A stretch of DNA of 64,000 nt, from assembly GCA_963853835.1 (NCBI GenBank), contig OY970820.1, forward strand, positions 15,737,373 through 15,801,372, in the 5' to 3' direction. Source of the stretch: Calendula officinalis. Lineage: Eukaryota; Streptophyta; Magnoliopsida; Asterales; Asteraceae. Below are positions 19,459 through 31,990 of this stretch, in pieces. Numbering within the stretch: position 1 is the first letter of the stretch; every line of letters starts with the position of its first letter. The notes below the pieces were generated by a model. That model was given only the letters and a program-made list of their open reading frames with translations, had not been told where the DNA came from and did not search any database. The position numbers and the translations under genes are program-made.

Positions 19459-19631
19459 CCCAGCCAGCTAGGCTGCACTTTTTGGTCGTCCGATTCAGCC
19501 CGGTTTCGACCCTAACTATATCAAACGGTGTCCAAATGACACGAAACCAATTCCTACGGTTCTGAAATGAATTATCCATAATTATCATATTTTTGTACAA
19601 TTTATTTATTTACAAAATCTCGGTCGTTACA

Positions 19632-20370
19632 TATGTTATGCTATTTTGTATTTAGTCATGTACGCACCAATGTGATATTTAGTCATGTACGCACCAATGC
19701 TATTTTGCCTAGGATTCATCTTAATGACGTTTCATTTTCAGTGTATTTGCACAACTTGTATCTTTGTTTAACTTAATTAGGTTCAAAGTTCTTCATAAGG
19801 GATGGTGCTTCGTCTTTGAATGTCTTCAAAATTTGGTGTGATATTTGCCAGATACACACTGAACCTGGTAATGCAATTTGAACTATATTGCTCACACATT
19901 GATTCGCACATGGAATGTAATACTTAAATTTTGTGTATTTAGAATGAATAGTAAGATAATTGAGGTGATACTAATGTACTTGTCTTTGATGTCTCGTCAC
20001 TTAGCTTCTTTAACATCCTCAACAATATTAAATTGGTTTTTAATATTTATCTGTTTGTCTATATTAAGTTTATTTATCTCAACACAAATAGCTAGATTTT
20101 ATATGCAGAACTATATTTTGTATTATCATATGATTTTGGCCCCAATAAAGTTTCGCCACCGACTAAAACGAAAGAATAAACAATAAATACGTAAGTGAAG
20201 ACGACATCAACATTTCTTCTTGAACCTCGTGTATAAATTCACACACACAAACACACACCATATGGGTTCGTATTGGGTTTTTCCCCGCGTTCATTTTATT
20301 TGGGTTTTTATCCTCTACACTCGTCCACACCCTATCTCCCTTGTACTCCCATCCTCATCATCTTTCCTAC
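19632..20370. other. upstream region of the PLATZ gene
   Basis: Non-coding sequence between the outer solo LTR and the PLATZ promoter. It contains a short duplication of 'atttagtcatgtacgcacca' (19660-19710), a CA-rich microsatellite (20239-20257) and otherwise AT-rich DNA. No other gene seen. Confidence 0.5.
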
Positions 20371-20372
20371 TC

Positions 20373-20382
20373 TATATATATA
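20373..20382 (+). promoter_or_regulatory. TATA box of the PLATZ gene
   Basis: TATATATATA in the context ctctatatatataacc, about 70 bp upstream of the ATG. It is followed by a GA-rich leader (20409-20450, 'gagagacagtgacaaagag'), as is common in plant 5' UTRs. Confidence 0.6.
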
Positions 20383-20450
20383 ACCATTGTGTTTTTCTCT
20401 AACCTCATAAAGAGAGACAGTGACAAAGAGAGAGAAAGTGGGAGGGAGAG

Positions 20451-22951
20451 ATGAAGCCTGCATGGTTAGAAGGATTAATGGGGGAAAGTTTTTTTGGAAT
20501 ATGTGGAATTCATGAAAATAAAAGAAAAAATGAGAAAAATATATTTTGTTTGGATTGCTGTCAAAGCTTTTGCCCACACTGTCTTCCTACTCACCACTCT
20601 CATCCCCTTCTTCAGGTATTCTTCAATTCCATGCAAATTCCAACTTTTAAAAAATTAAATTATGAAATTTTATTAATCAAATTACTTAAATTCATTGTCA
20701 TAAACATACTTGACATAAATTATCAAGGTAACTCACGAAACAAGAAATTAAAATACCATTTGTAGTATTTTAAGTAATCTCGTTATTTATGTATTTCCCC
20801 AGTAAATAGATTAGACATTATACATGTCTACTAATATTTGCTTTAATTGAAGTATAAATACTTAACAAATTTTGTCGTATGTTAACGACAAATTATACAA
20901 ATGTCACCAATTATATATAACGATAGAAAATGACAGTATCTGAGTATCATAAAATTCAATTTGAAAATTGCAATAAAAATGAAATGTTAGTAATTTTTAG
21001 GTACAATTATACATCAAAATTATTGATACTTTTCATGTGCAATTGTGTATTCTGTCATAGAGTTCTTTTTTTTTTTTTGGTAAAGAAAAAGAAAGCAAGA
21101 CAGAAATCATTCAAGATTTATTGTAGATATAATTATGATATATGTTATTTTATCCATTAAATTATTAGTTAAATATTTCATCACATGTATTTAAGTTCTA
21201 ATAGATTTATACAATACATAATTTGATAGCTTTTACCTGCAGAGGTTCTCTCAGTTGTAGCTTTCAAAGAAAGTAGAAGTTTGACTAAATATTCTCACTC
21301 TGGTCAATTTTGTTTTTTTACATATCAAACACCATCTTTCTCACAACATTTATTTAACCTTCTTTTCTATTCTATAATCGTTGGACAGATGGTATTAATT
21401 TGTACTAAATTTTAGTACGTATCTTCCTAGCTACTTATTTAATTAATAAAAATATTTAAATCATTGAGATATCCTATATTCGATGTGTAACATATTAACA
21501 AAATTTGGGCAATATAATTCTCTACTTACACTTTTCTAGACGGCTCGAAGAGATGTTTTATATCGTCTACAACGTTTAATAATTGCAAATTATGGTCTAA
21601 ATGTAACACAGATACATTTTAATGATAGATTAATGGAATATATGTTTTACTCAATTGTACGTGTTCAACACTATGCAATTGGCGTACCAATGCGTTAACA
21701 GTTTGACACGTTAAATGGTTCGATTTTATCACGATTCAGAACACAATAACGACTACATTGTACGGCTTTCCAATGCCTCGAGAGACATTTATATATAATT
21801 TAATTTATAATTTATATAAAATGGTGGATGCATTATGTATTGGGATGGATAGGGACAAGTGTGTGTGGTTATTTAACGGGTTGGGGTTCTTGTGATAGGT
21901 GAGAAGATATGTTTACCAGGATGTTGTTAGATTAGACGACCTCGAAAAGCTCATTGACTGCTCCTTTGTTCAGGTAACGTTTTTCTTGTCGTTTTTCTCC
22001 ATTTTTCCTAAATAATTTATTTTAGTTAACTGTGAACGAATATTGTACTTTCTGGATCTATTCTAATCTTTTTACTATCATTGAATTAATAAAATCAGTT
22101 TTGATATATTTGTATGAGAAAAAACTAATACACAACTATTTGTACTTCGTACAATTTAAAAGTTTATATATAAAATTAATTTTTATTATTATCGTTGTGC
22201 AGCCGTATACAATAAATAGTGCCAAAGTGATATTCTTGAACCAGAGGGCACAAAGTAGGTCTTGCAAGGGCCCTGCCAATTCATGTTTCACTTGTGACAG
22301 GATCCTACAAGAGCCATTTCACTTTTGTTCTCTTTCCTGCAAGGTTGTACCTTAACTTGATTATTATTTACGTTAAATACCTGATTTCGATACAACAAAA
22401 ACTATTTCATGCACTACACTTTACAACATTTAAAACAAATTGTACAAGTATTATAAAACAATAATTGTGGTGTATATAGTAGTTTTGTGATGTCAAAATC
22501 ACATATTTTTATGTACGTTATTATAATTATCATTAGTTTGGAATTCAGAACACGATATTTGTAACGTGGCGTTGGTTTAAACGTTACAATTTTAACTGAT
22601 TACCTCCGTTTGTGGGACCAGGTTGATCACATGGTGTATCAAGAGGAAGATTTGTCAAGTGTCTTGTGTACGTTTGATGTGACTGATTTTGCGTTTTCCC
22701 AATTTGAAGGACTTCGGATGGATGGTTCCGAGTTTGTGGACGATGATGGTCAAAATAGCCACAACGACTACATAGTTGAGGACTCCTTGCAGTTTAAAGA
22801 CTCATCGGGCTCTGATAACTTTATGAGCGTTTCAAGAATATCATATAAACCGGAGGTTGAGAGAAAGAAGAAGAAAAACGACTTTTTTCCTAAATTCTTT
22901 TCTTTCGGTAACAGAAGAAAAGGAGCTCCGCAACGGTCGCCACTTTCTTAA
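20451..22951 (+). CDS. PLATZ: PLATZ zinc-binding transcription factor (4 exons)
   Basis: Plant AT-rich-sequence and zinc-binding (PLATZ) protein, expected to be nuclear and to bind A/T-rich DNA, mostly as a repressor. Exons: 20451-20615, 21899-21973, 22203-22343 and 22622-22951. All junctions are GT-AG and in phase 0, giving 236 residues, a normal family length. Two zinc motifs are complete: C18-x2-H21-x11-C33-x2-C36-x4-C41-x2-C44-x3-H48-x2-H51 in exon 1, and C108-x2-C111-x10-C122-x3-C126 in exon 3. The central VRRYVYQDVVRL and CDRILQEPFHFCSLSCK blocks are family hallmarks. The C-terminus is acidic and then basic (RKKKKNDFFPK). The start is the first ATG after the GA-rich leader. Intron 1 (1283 bp) is AT-rich with no gene inside. 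This is the only intact host gene in the window, flanked by retrotransposon sequence within 0.8 kb on both sides. The particular paralogue is not determined. Confidence 0.95.
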
Positions 22952-23736
22952 GTTTGTTTGCTTGTTTTATTACCTTGCATACTATTATTAGGTTTGTTGT
23001 TATATATTGTCACTCGATCGATCAAAATAAGGTAATGTGTATAATTGTCCTTTATGGATGATGTTACTCGTTTGGTAAGTAAGTCGATAGGAACGCGGTA
23101 AGTAGCAATTTCATTACAAACCTTTGGTAGATGTACTCAACTCATACTCTACCAATTTTGTATCGGTGTAATGGAATTTGCACATGAATATATGATATCT
23201 ATGAATATGTTGCTCAATCAATATGCATTTATAGTTTTGTCAATTATAAATTACAATTTCAATCATCTATGTAGAGTAAGTTTGGATATATAGCTTTAAC
23301 GTTTGACACATGCTTCAAATGAACAAATATTATCAGTTTAAATATACAATTTATTTAAATATTAGAAGGTGTTGCCCAGGATACCCTATAACTATATTTT
23401 GCGGTGAGCAAAATCTTGTTCGGTCGTTATACGATTTTTCTTAACAATAACTATAGTGAGTGGTGGATGGTGGTTAGTGGTGACAGTACTGATGATGGTA
23501 GTAATGTGGGTGGTGGGTGACGGTGGTGTTGTTCTAAATTGGGTGTTGTGCTAATAACATTGAGATTGTAAGATTGAAACTTGTGTTATGCATATTTTTA
23601 TAATATCATATATATTCCGAATTAACAAGTGTTAGTTGAAATTTTTAAGTATTAAAATTGGGAAGGTAAAAAATTACTTTGTATATAACAAAGATTAAGC
23701 TTGAGATAACACATGAGATAAAATCAAATGTGTTAT
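22952..23736. other. 3' flank of PLATZ, intergenic
   Basis: Likely contains the PLATZ 3' UTR. A GTG/GGT-rich low-complexity patch lies at 23457-23532. No gene seen. It ends at the GTTAT duplication (23732-23736) of the Copia B insertion. Confidence 0.5.
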
Positions 23737-24040
23737 TGTTAGGTACTAAATATATTGTAATAGATAGTTTAGGGGGTATATTGAAACATTGTATATAAGT
23801 TTAGTTTTGATTAGGATTAGTCCTAATTAACCATGGAATTAAGCCATAGTATAAATACCAAAGTGTAAGGCTTAATTCCATAACTTTTGCTCATTAATCA
23901 AACAAACATTTCTGCAATTGTTCTCCTCCTTCTCTCTACTTTTCTCTCTCTAAAAGCCCTAATCCTCCATCTCCAAGTTTCTTACTAAAATCATCATTAT
24001 CACCCAAGTATGGATTGATTCAGTGTTGTTATGCTTTTCA
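23737..24040 (+). repeat. 5' LTR of Copia B
   Basis: TGTTAGGTACTAAATATATT to GTTGTTATGCTTTTCA. A TATA box, AGTATAAATACC, lies in mid-LTR near 23850. The last 80 bp are duplicated downstream together with the primer site. Confidence 0.95.
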
Positions 24041-24198
24041 ATTGGTATCAGAGCATAATTTCATCTTGAAAACGATCCAAATCCTCCATCTCCAAGTTTC
24101 TTACTAAAATCATCATTATCACCCAAGTATGGATTGATTCAGTGTTGTTATGCTTTTCAATTGGTATCAGAGCATAATTTCATCTTGAAAACGATCCA
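23961..24198 (+). repeat. 119-bp tandem duplication spanning LTR end and primer site
   Basis: Positions 23961-24079 and 24080-24198 are essentially identical. Each contains the LTR 3' end, then ATTGGTATCAGAGC and the start of the leader. The element therefore has two potential primer-binding sites, at 24043-24054 and 24162-24173. Confidence 0.9.
24043..24054 (+). promoter_or_regulatory. primer-binding site (tRNA-Met type), Copia B
   Basis: TGGTATCAGAGC, two bases after the 5' LTR. A duplicate copy lies 119 bp downstream at 24162-24173. Confidence 0.9.
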
Positions 24199-24610
24199 AA
24201 TCCATCACTTGGTGTTAAAAACAGAAGATCAAGAGGGTTTGTCAAGGTTTTTGAAGAAAAAGGGGTTTAAGATCAAAAATCGGATTCAAGGTACTAATTC
24301 TTGTTATTATGGATTGAATAGCTTCATTTTGTTGATATATTAAGCTTAGAATCAAGTTAGGATCGAATCTAATCCATTCTGATGAAGAATTTGGATTTTT
24401 AGGAAAAACCATTAAAGCTTCAAAAACCCTCTAAATTCAAATTTTCGAATAGATCTAGGTTGATTTTCAGTAATATAGTAGTAATGGATTGAAGGAAATA
24501 GTATTTGGGTCATTTTGCAATAAGAATCGAAGATTTTGGCTAAGAAACGACCATTTTAGGATCAAATTAGTGGGTTTTTCTGTTCTGTTCGTCACTGTTC
24601 TGCCAAAAAA

Positions 24611-24820
24611 GACTTCGGCTCGAGAACAGTAACAAGTTCGACCCGAACTTCAAACCAAACTTCGGCCCGAACTTCAACCCAAACTTCGGCCCGAACTTCA
24701 ACCCAATCTTCGGCCCGAACTTCTTTCAAAACTTCGGCCCGAACTTCTTTCAAAACTTCGGCCCGAACTTCTTTCAAAACATCGGCCCGAACTTCTTTCA
24801 ATATTCAACCCGAACTTCTT
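24611..24820 (+). repeat. TTCGGCCCGAA tandem array in the Copia B leader
   Basis: About eight units of roughly 24 bp (cttcggcccgaacttctttc plus four bases), just upstream of gag. The core TTCGG-C-CCGAA is an inverted repeat around one base, able to form a small hairpin. Related arrays lie at 32296-32370 and 32783-32962. An antisense ORF across it encodes only repeats. Confidence 0.9.
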
Positions 24821-24842
24821 TTTCCAAACCTAATTTTGTTTT

Positions 24843-27800
24843 GTGCGGTCGTTTTTCTTCCAACAAGAAGTGACTTCCAAGGACGCCTTGTCCATTGGTT
24901 CAGACACAAAACCACCTGTTCTCTACCGAGGAGAATACGGTCAATGGAAGAAACGATTTCTCCATTTCATCCTGAGCCAACAAGCCGGTCCATATATTCT
25001 TGAATCCCTTACAACCGGACCTGCTAAGTTCTATCGTGCAGTGGCTCCAGCCCCAAACACTGTACCAGCAATACCTGGAGGTGTGATCGAAATTCCCCCA
25101 GCGGAATACACCCAAGAGCAAAAGGATAGAGTTCGGGCTGATGTGTACGCACACTCCTATATGCTACAGGGCATAACGAATGAAATCTACAGTAACCTTG
25201 ATAGTTTCAGCACGGGGAAGGAACTTTGGGATGAGATTCAAAAAGCAAATGGAGGGTACCGACCTGGGTAATAAAGCAAAGATGGTTTCAACCCTAAACG
25301 CCTATGGTCAATTCAAAGCTACCCCAATGGAAGAACTGGAGCAAACCTATCTCAGATTCTGCAACATGCTCAATGATCTCCGAAAGAACAAACTCATCAA
25401 AGAGAAGCTTGAGATCAACATCAAATTTATCCAATCCCTACTACCAGAGTGGGAGATGTTTGGCAACAGTGCGATGCAACACAAGGATTTGAGCTCCATA
25501 GATATTCATGAACTACATGAGTACCTACATCAAAACGAGCCTATGGTGAGAGGAATCGCCAAAACTAGGCAAGATACTGCAGACACCCTGGCAATGTTGT
25601 CCAAACAAAATCTGGCTCTCAACAAAGGTATCAACGAAGCAATGGTTGCAGCACAAACAAAAGAAGTGGTTAATGAAGAACAAGAAACTCTGATCCCAGC
25701 GGGGACACAGGATGAAATCGACTCAGTTCGTCAAGCCTTGGCTCTCATTTCCTCATATAACAAAAAGTACTATAAGAAACCAACCAACAACAACAACCTT
25801 AGATCATCCTCAAATTTCAAATTCAATTCCTCTTCTCAAACCCCGAACAACAAATCCTCATCTTCCTCCACCGAGCCACCTAAGAAATGTTACAATTGTG
25901 GTATGACGGGCCACTTTGCCAAAGAATGCCAGAAGCCAAAGGTGAAGGACTCAGAATACTTCAAGAGGAAAATGCTCATGGCCAAACAAGTTGAAAATGG
26001 GAAAGTTCTATTGGCTGAGGATCTACAGTGGTTGGAGGACTCTGACGATCAAGAGGAAGAGGAATGCACAGCGAGCCTGGCTCTCATGGCGAGATCTAAC
26101 GAACTCAGAGCTGCACTGGGCATTCCTGAGAATGATGAAAATGAGGTACACTCTTTTTCCTTTGACTCTTTATTATCTGATTCAGACACTGATTAATCAG
26201 AGAATTCCTTGTTTAATGAAAAACTATTTACTAAAATTGATGAGAAATCACATTTGACAAAACAAATAACTGATTTGGAATATGAAAAAGCACAACTCTT
26301 AAATGATTTGAGTGACTTAAGTCAATGTTCTCTTCAAATAACTCAAGTAAACAAGGAATTACAAAATCAGTTGTCTACATCAAAATCAGCTTATCAATTT
26401 CAAATTACTGAATTACAAAATGATCTACAAAAACAAGTAAATACAACCAATGCATCAAATAAAAAAATTCTAAAATTAAAGGAAGAAAATTTAACCTTTC
26501 GTCGCCAACTTGAAACTCTTGTTCCTCAAGTAAATCAAATTAATTCAAATCAAAAAACACAAGAGTTACAACAACAATTGTCAACATTTCATGCTGCTCA
26601 CACCAGTGAAGTAAATCGTCTAAATCACATAATTAATACAAAAAATCTGGAAATTTCAAACCTAAAAACGATGAAGACGGTGTCAAGTGATAAAGACGAC
26701 TCCAAGCAGCTGATAAATGACTTAGCTATCCAACTCAGTCGACAGCAAACATGGATGAAGTCTGCTGACATCAAGATGAAAGACTACCAAGATAAGTTGA
26801 AGACAGCTGATAACGAAATTCAAAAACTAAATGAACAAATCACAAACATAACAAACTTCTTTAAAAAGGAAATCGATGAACAATCAGCAACCATACACAG
26901 TCTTACTGTCAGAAAAGAAAATGCTGAAGAACACATCTCAAAACTGGAGCAGACGATTGTGAAAGCTGGTCACACTGAACACAACATTAAATTAAACCAG
27001 CCAAAAGAGTTCCGATCTTTCAAATCAAAAGTGGGTCTCGGAGCTGAGAATTCCCGTCCTCTGGAAAAAGCTGCTGATGTTGTTCCCACACTATACAATT
27101 ATGATTACATGAACTTGGGAATATGGCAAAGCTTCCTTCATATGCCTGATGAAGAAGCAGAAGTTGAAAAGTTCAACCGGGAAAAGGAAGAATATGCTCA
27201 AATTAGCTTCAATTATGATGCCCTAAACTCAACATACGAAAAGAAGAAAGCAAAATTTGAACAAAACGAATATTTTCCAATCATCACACCTGCTGAATTT
27301 TCCATTCCTGAAAACCAAATTTTAAAACAAATCAAAGAGCCAAAGCTTTATGTTCCATCATTAGTTTTAGAAAAGAAAATTGTCCAGATAGAAAATGAAA
27401 TTGATGACACTCACAAGGCCTTTGATAAAGAAAAAGAAAAACTTCAAAACAAAATACATAATTTAGAGGACACCATTTTAGAATTAAAAACTAAAACGAA
27501 CAATGATGTTTCCAAAAATTCTAAAGCCTCTTTATTAGGGCCAGCACCGACAAACCCAGTTCCAACCATCTTGAAGAGAAGCTCTAATCCACCTAATTTG
27601 AATCTTGCAGATGGAAGATTAGAGTCTGGCGGAAAGAAGTCCATGAAGCAACCCGAAGTCAACAGAGCCACACAGTCAAAGAAGTCTATTCAGACAGGAT
27701 CCAGTATGCTTAAGAAGCCTTGTCTACTTAAGAAGTCTAGTCCACCTAAGTCTGTAGTTTCATCTTTGTCTGTTCAAAATAAATGTAATGACTCTAGACA

Positions 27801-28464
27801 ATTTATTTCTCCGAAAGAAGCTTATGGCATTGTTTATGATTCTGCAATTTATCGTCTAGTTAATCACGCTGTTAATGGTGTAAATTTAGTTATTAAAACT
27901 GATAAAAATGGCAAAAAGATTTTCTTTGATAAAAAGACCGATAAACCGATCTCTCAGTACGATGAACGATATTTTATTAAAATGGATACTCCTTGTAGTA
28001 AAAGACATGATGTTCTGGGTAAACGTCGTGAAATCATTCACTCTTGCACAACTTGCTATCCAGATCCTTGCAAATCCTAAACCCTAAGACCAATATCTGA
28101 AAAATCTACATCTCGTCATTCCCTCGTGTATCGGGAAGTTTCCAAACAAACATTTTCAAATCCAAAACTTCCATCCAAAGCTCTAAAGAAAACTTTCGAA
28201 CAACAGAAGAAATCTTCTCAAAAACCACAAACTTCTGTTTCTCACTCCTCTTCTAGACGCACATCTCCTCAGGGAAAAGCTGCACAAAAGCCAAAACCGT
28301 CAGTTTTCCCCAAATTCGACAAACCATCCACCAAAACGTCTCATCATGTGAAATATACTTGGATTAAAAATGAAAAATCTCATTGGATTATCCAATCCTC
28401 TGAAAAATCTCTCAAATGGATCATCAAAACTGAACTGCCTCCTAGCAGTTCCCAAAAGCTCTAA
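24843..28464 (+). pseudogene. gag of Copia B with long coiled-coil extension, broken
   Basis: Opens in frame around 24843 without an ATG, so the native start is lost or non-canonical. The capsid-type region includes GEYGQWKKRFLHFI. A frame change occurs at an A5 run (25240-25244). After that, the frame continues through the rest of the capsid, a Ser/Asn-rich stretch and one CCHC knuckle (CYNCGMTGHFAKEC, about 25888-25930) to TAA at 26194-26196. The same frame resumes at once for 623 codons of mostly coiled coil (26209-28080), stops at TAA 28078-28080, then gives a basic Ser/Lys-rich tail to 28464. Intact relatives would presumably read through these points. Role: particle protein. The single-frame layout with only point breaks argues for recent decay. 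Confidence 0.85.
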
Positions 28465-28562
28465 ATTGATCATCTCATAAAATCTGCATAAAACATATGT
28501 CTCTAATCGTTCTGGACCCATACAAGACTGGGTACCTAAAATGTTTTATTTGTTTTATGTAG

Positions 28563-31500
28563 AATTTTTGGTACCTCGACTCGGGCTGTTCGAGGCACAT
28601 GACAGGAAACAAAAATCTCCTGACCAACTTTCGAGAAAAATACTTAGGAACGGTCAAATTTGGAAATGATCACTTAGCAGCCATCTTAGGACTTGGCGAT
28701 CTTATCTGCCATAACATGATAATCAGAAATGTTGCCTTTGTCGAAGATCTCTCTCATAATCTCTTCAGCATCGGAAAATTCTGTGACAAGACTCTAGAAG
28801 TAAACTTTCGAATAAAGAAGTGTGCCATTCGTACATATGACGGGGATGAACTTCTAACTGGAACTCGTGGCACAAACCTCTTCACTATTGATCTTAATGA
28901 CCTTAGTACAACCGAGGAAGTCTGTCTCGTGTCAAAAGCTACTGCCAATGAGTCATGGTTATGGCATCGACGTTTGTCTCATCTCAACTTTAAAACAATG
29001 AACAAACTTGTAAAAGGAGGTCATGTGTCTAGATTACCTGATGTTGCCTTTGACAAAGATCACAAATGTTCTTCTTGTGAAAAAGGGAAAATGACCAAAA
29101 AGTCTCACAAACCTAAACCTGCTCCAAGTACTTCCAAACCTCTTGAACTCCTACATATGGATTTATGTGGTCCAATGAGCGTTCACACTCTTGCAGGAAA
29201 ACGTTATGTTTTGGTTATTGTTGATGACTATTCCAGATACACATGGGTTTATTTCCTTCGTTCAAAGGATGAAGCCGCAGAGATCATCATCTCATTTATC
29301 AAGAAAACTCAAGTGAACCTGGAATTAAATGTTCAAACAATCCGTGCCGACAATGGTACTGAATTCAAGAATCGGGTCCTTGACTCTTATCTTGAATCTG
29401 CTGGCATCACCCATCAATTTTCCGCTGCACGAACTCCTCAACAGAACGGTGTTGTTGAAAGACGAAACCGTACTTTAGTGGAAGCTGCTCGTACGATGCT
29501 TTCATTTTCAAAACTTCCTCTGTCGTTATGGGCAGAAGCCATCAGCACCGCCTGTTTTACACAAAACCGCTCAATCATCAACAAAACATACAACAAAACT
29601 CCTTATGAGCTAATCAACTATCGAATACCAAATGTTAACTTCTTCCACATCTTTGGTAGTCGATGCTTCATCCTGTCTGATAACGAGAAACTCAACAAGT
29701 TTGAAGAGAAAGCCAAGGAAGGAGTCTTTATAGGCTATTCAAAGGATTTAGCCTCATTCAGAGTATACAACCGCTCCACAAGAATGGTCAGAGAAAGTGT
29801 CAATGTATCTTTCGATGAAACATTCCTGCTTGATTCAAGCTCAACTGGCATTGAAAGACCTCTACCCACAACCTCCACTCACAATTCATCCTCTCTGAAT
29901 GATCTTGAAATCCTATTTCAACACTTCCATGATGAATATCACAATGTCAGACATCCACCCCCACCTCCACCCCCACCCCCACCCCCACCTCCACCCCACC
30001 CCCACCTCCGGCAGATGTTCAATCAATCGCTGCTCCGGAAATCAACACTCCATCAACAACTGAATCTCCATCCCCTACCTCACCTGCTCCAACCTCACCA
30101 ATACCCACATCAAATGCAGGACCTTCAACATCGACACAAGGGACTCAATCTACACCAGTCGATCCCCCACCTTCGTCAGATATCATCGCTCCACTGGTGA
30201 TTGATTTCTCTAAATTCCATCTTCCACGTGTCGATCCACCACCTAAGATCAATCCTCCAAATCTTGAAACTGCAATCATACCACATCCTGCTTTCACCGA
30301 TAATTCCAACTTTAACCCTGGTCGACTCCCACTTCCTCATTCTACGAAGTGGACAAAGGAACATCCTTTGGACCAAATCATCGGAAACCTAGACTCCTCA
30401 GTCCAGACTAGAAGGGCTTCAACGGATGAATGTCACCATGCATCATTCTTAAGTTCCACTGAACCAAAGAAAGTCAGTGAAGCGCTTTCTGATCCAGACT
30501 GGATAATTGCGATGCAAGAAGAAATTAATCAATTTGAAAGATTAAAGGTCTGGCGTTTAGTTCCTAAAACCCCGGGATCATCAGTCATCGGAACTAAGTG
30601 GATTTTTAAGAACAAGAAAGATGAAAATGGAATCGTCATTCGTAACAAAGCAAGGTTGGTTGCTAAGGGTTACGCTCAACAGGAAGGCATTGATTACGAA
30701 GAAACATTTGCTCATGTTGCCCGAATAGAAGCCATTCGCATCTTCTTAGCTTATGCAGCTCACAAAAACTTTACTATCTATCAGATGGATGTAAAGACTA
30801 CATTCTTAAATGGTATTCTAAAAGAGGAGGTGTTTGTTCATCAACCAGAAGGGTTTGTAAATCCCAAACATCCAGATTATGTCTACGTTCTCGACAAAGC
30901 TCTCTATGGCTTGAAACAGACCCCTCGGGTATGGTATGATGTTCTTTCACAATTCTTAGTTGAAACTGGTTTTTCAAAGGGAAAAGTTGATACCACTTTG
31001 TTGATCAAACGACACGGAGAAGATATCATACTAATTCAGATCTATGTCGATGACATTATTTTTGGGTCTACAAATCCAAAATATTGCAAACACTTTTCCG
31101 ATCTCATGGTAAAACGCTTTGAAATGAGCATGATGGGTGAGATGAACTTCTTCCTAGGTCTTCAGGTTCGTCAACTTCCAACTGGCATCTTCATCAATCA
31201 ATCAAAGTATATCTCTGATCTGCTGAAGAAGTATCTCTTGGACGATTGTAAACCTATCGCAACACCGATGTCCACGACCGCCAAACTAAATGCTGATCTG
31301 GATGGTAAACCGGTAGATGTCACAAACTATCAGGGTATGATTGGATCACTACTTTACTTAACGGCCAGTCGTCCGGACATCATGTTTTCAACATGCATCT
31401 GTGCTCGGTATCAGGCTGCTCCCAGGGAATCTCACTTTCTGGCACTCAAACGAATCTTCCGTTACCTAAAAGGCACCAGAGATCTTGGTCTTTGGTATCC

Positions 31501-31990
31501 CAAGGAGACCTCGTTTGATCTTTCTGCCTTCTCTGATGCTGACCATGCTGGGTGTATGCTGGAGAGGAAGAGTACATCTGGGGGTGTTCAATTTTTGGGA
31601 AATAAGCTAGTCAGCTGGTCATCAAGAAAGCAAAATTGCGTCTTACTATCAACCGCTGAAGCAGAATATGTTGCGGCCGCTAGCTGTTTGTCCCAGGTGA
31701 TATGGATGAAATCACAATTAAAGGACTATGGTTTTTCCTATAGCCGCATTCCTTTATATTGTGATTCCAGAAGTGCAATTGCAATATCTGGCAATCCAGT
31801 TCAACACTCTAAAACTAAACATATCGATCTTCGATATCATTTTATCAAAGATCACGTTGAACTGGGTAATGTTGAATTGTACTTCGTATCCACCGATATT
31901 CAATTAGCAGATTTGTTTACCAAGGCTTTGGACGAAAAACGTTTTAATTATCTTGTCTCAAAGCTTGGTATGCTAAATCTCAAAACTTAA
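28563..31990 (+). pseudogene. pol of Copia B: protease, integrase, RT, RNase H; frameshifted
   Basis: Protease active site YLDSGCSRHMTG at 28572-28607, just after an in-frame TAG (28560-28562). Integrase: zinc site WHRRLSHLNF...CSSCEKGK and catalytic regions LHMDLCGP, IRADNGTEF and QQNGVVERRNRTL. The frame changes inside a CCACCC-rich tract (29955-30008), so the open frame runs to 30200 and RT-RNase H continues in another frame to 31990. RT has YVDDIIFGSTN; RNase H has FSDADHAG, TAEAEY and DSRSAI. A His stands where Pro is usual in the TFAPVARIEA block (TFAHVARIEA here). As it stands the protein cannot be made whole. Confidence 0.9.
29955..30008 (+). repeat. CCACCC-rich microsatellite encoding polyproline in pol
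   Basis: Irregular (CCACCC)n/(CCACCT) tract between integrase and RT. The coding frame differs on the two sides, so repeat-length change is the likely cause of the pol frameshift. Confidence 0.85.

Larger units (their letters stand above)
14419..19631 (-). mobile_element. outer solo LTR, interrupted by two nested solo LTRs
   Basis: The minus-oriented LTR begins (plus strand) TGTAACACACCG and ends CTCGGTCGTTACA, flanked by perfect TATGT duplications at 14414-14418 and 19632-19636. Its own sequence is 14419-15102 plus 18579-19631, about 1.74 kb. No internal gag-pol, primer site or second LTR exists, so it is a solo LTR left by LTR-LTR recombination. TG...CA ends and a 5-bp duplication are typical; a Gypsy origin is likely from length, but unproven. 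Confidence 0.9.

Noticed and set aside
23457..23532. GTG/GGT-rich patch as a regulatory element
   Set aside because: Simple low-complexity sequence with no supporting context.
24592..24820. CRISPR-like direct repeats at the Copia B leader
   Set aside because: Units are contiguous ~24-bp tandem repeats without unique spacers, inside a plant retrotransposon.
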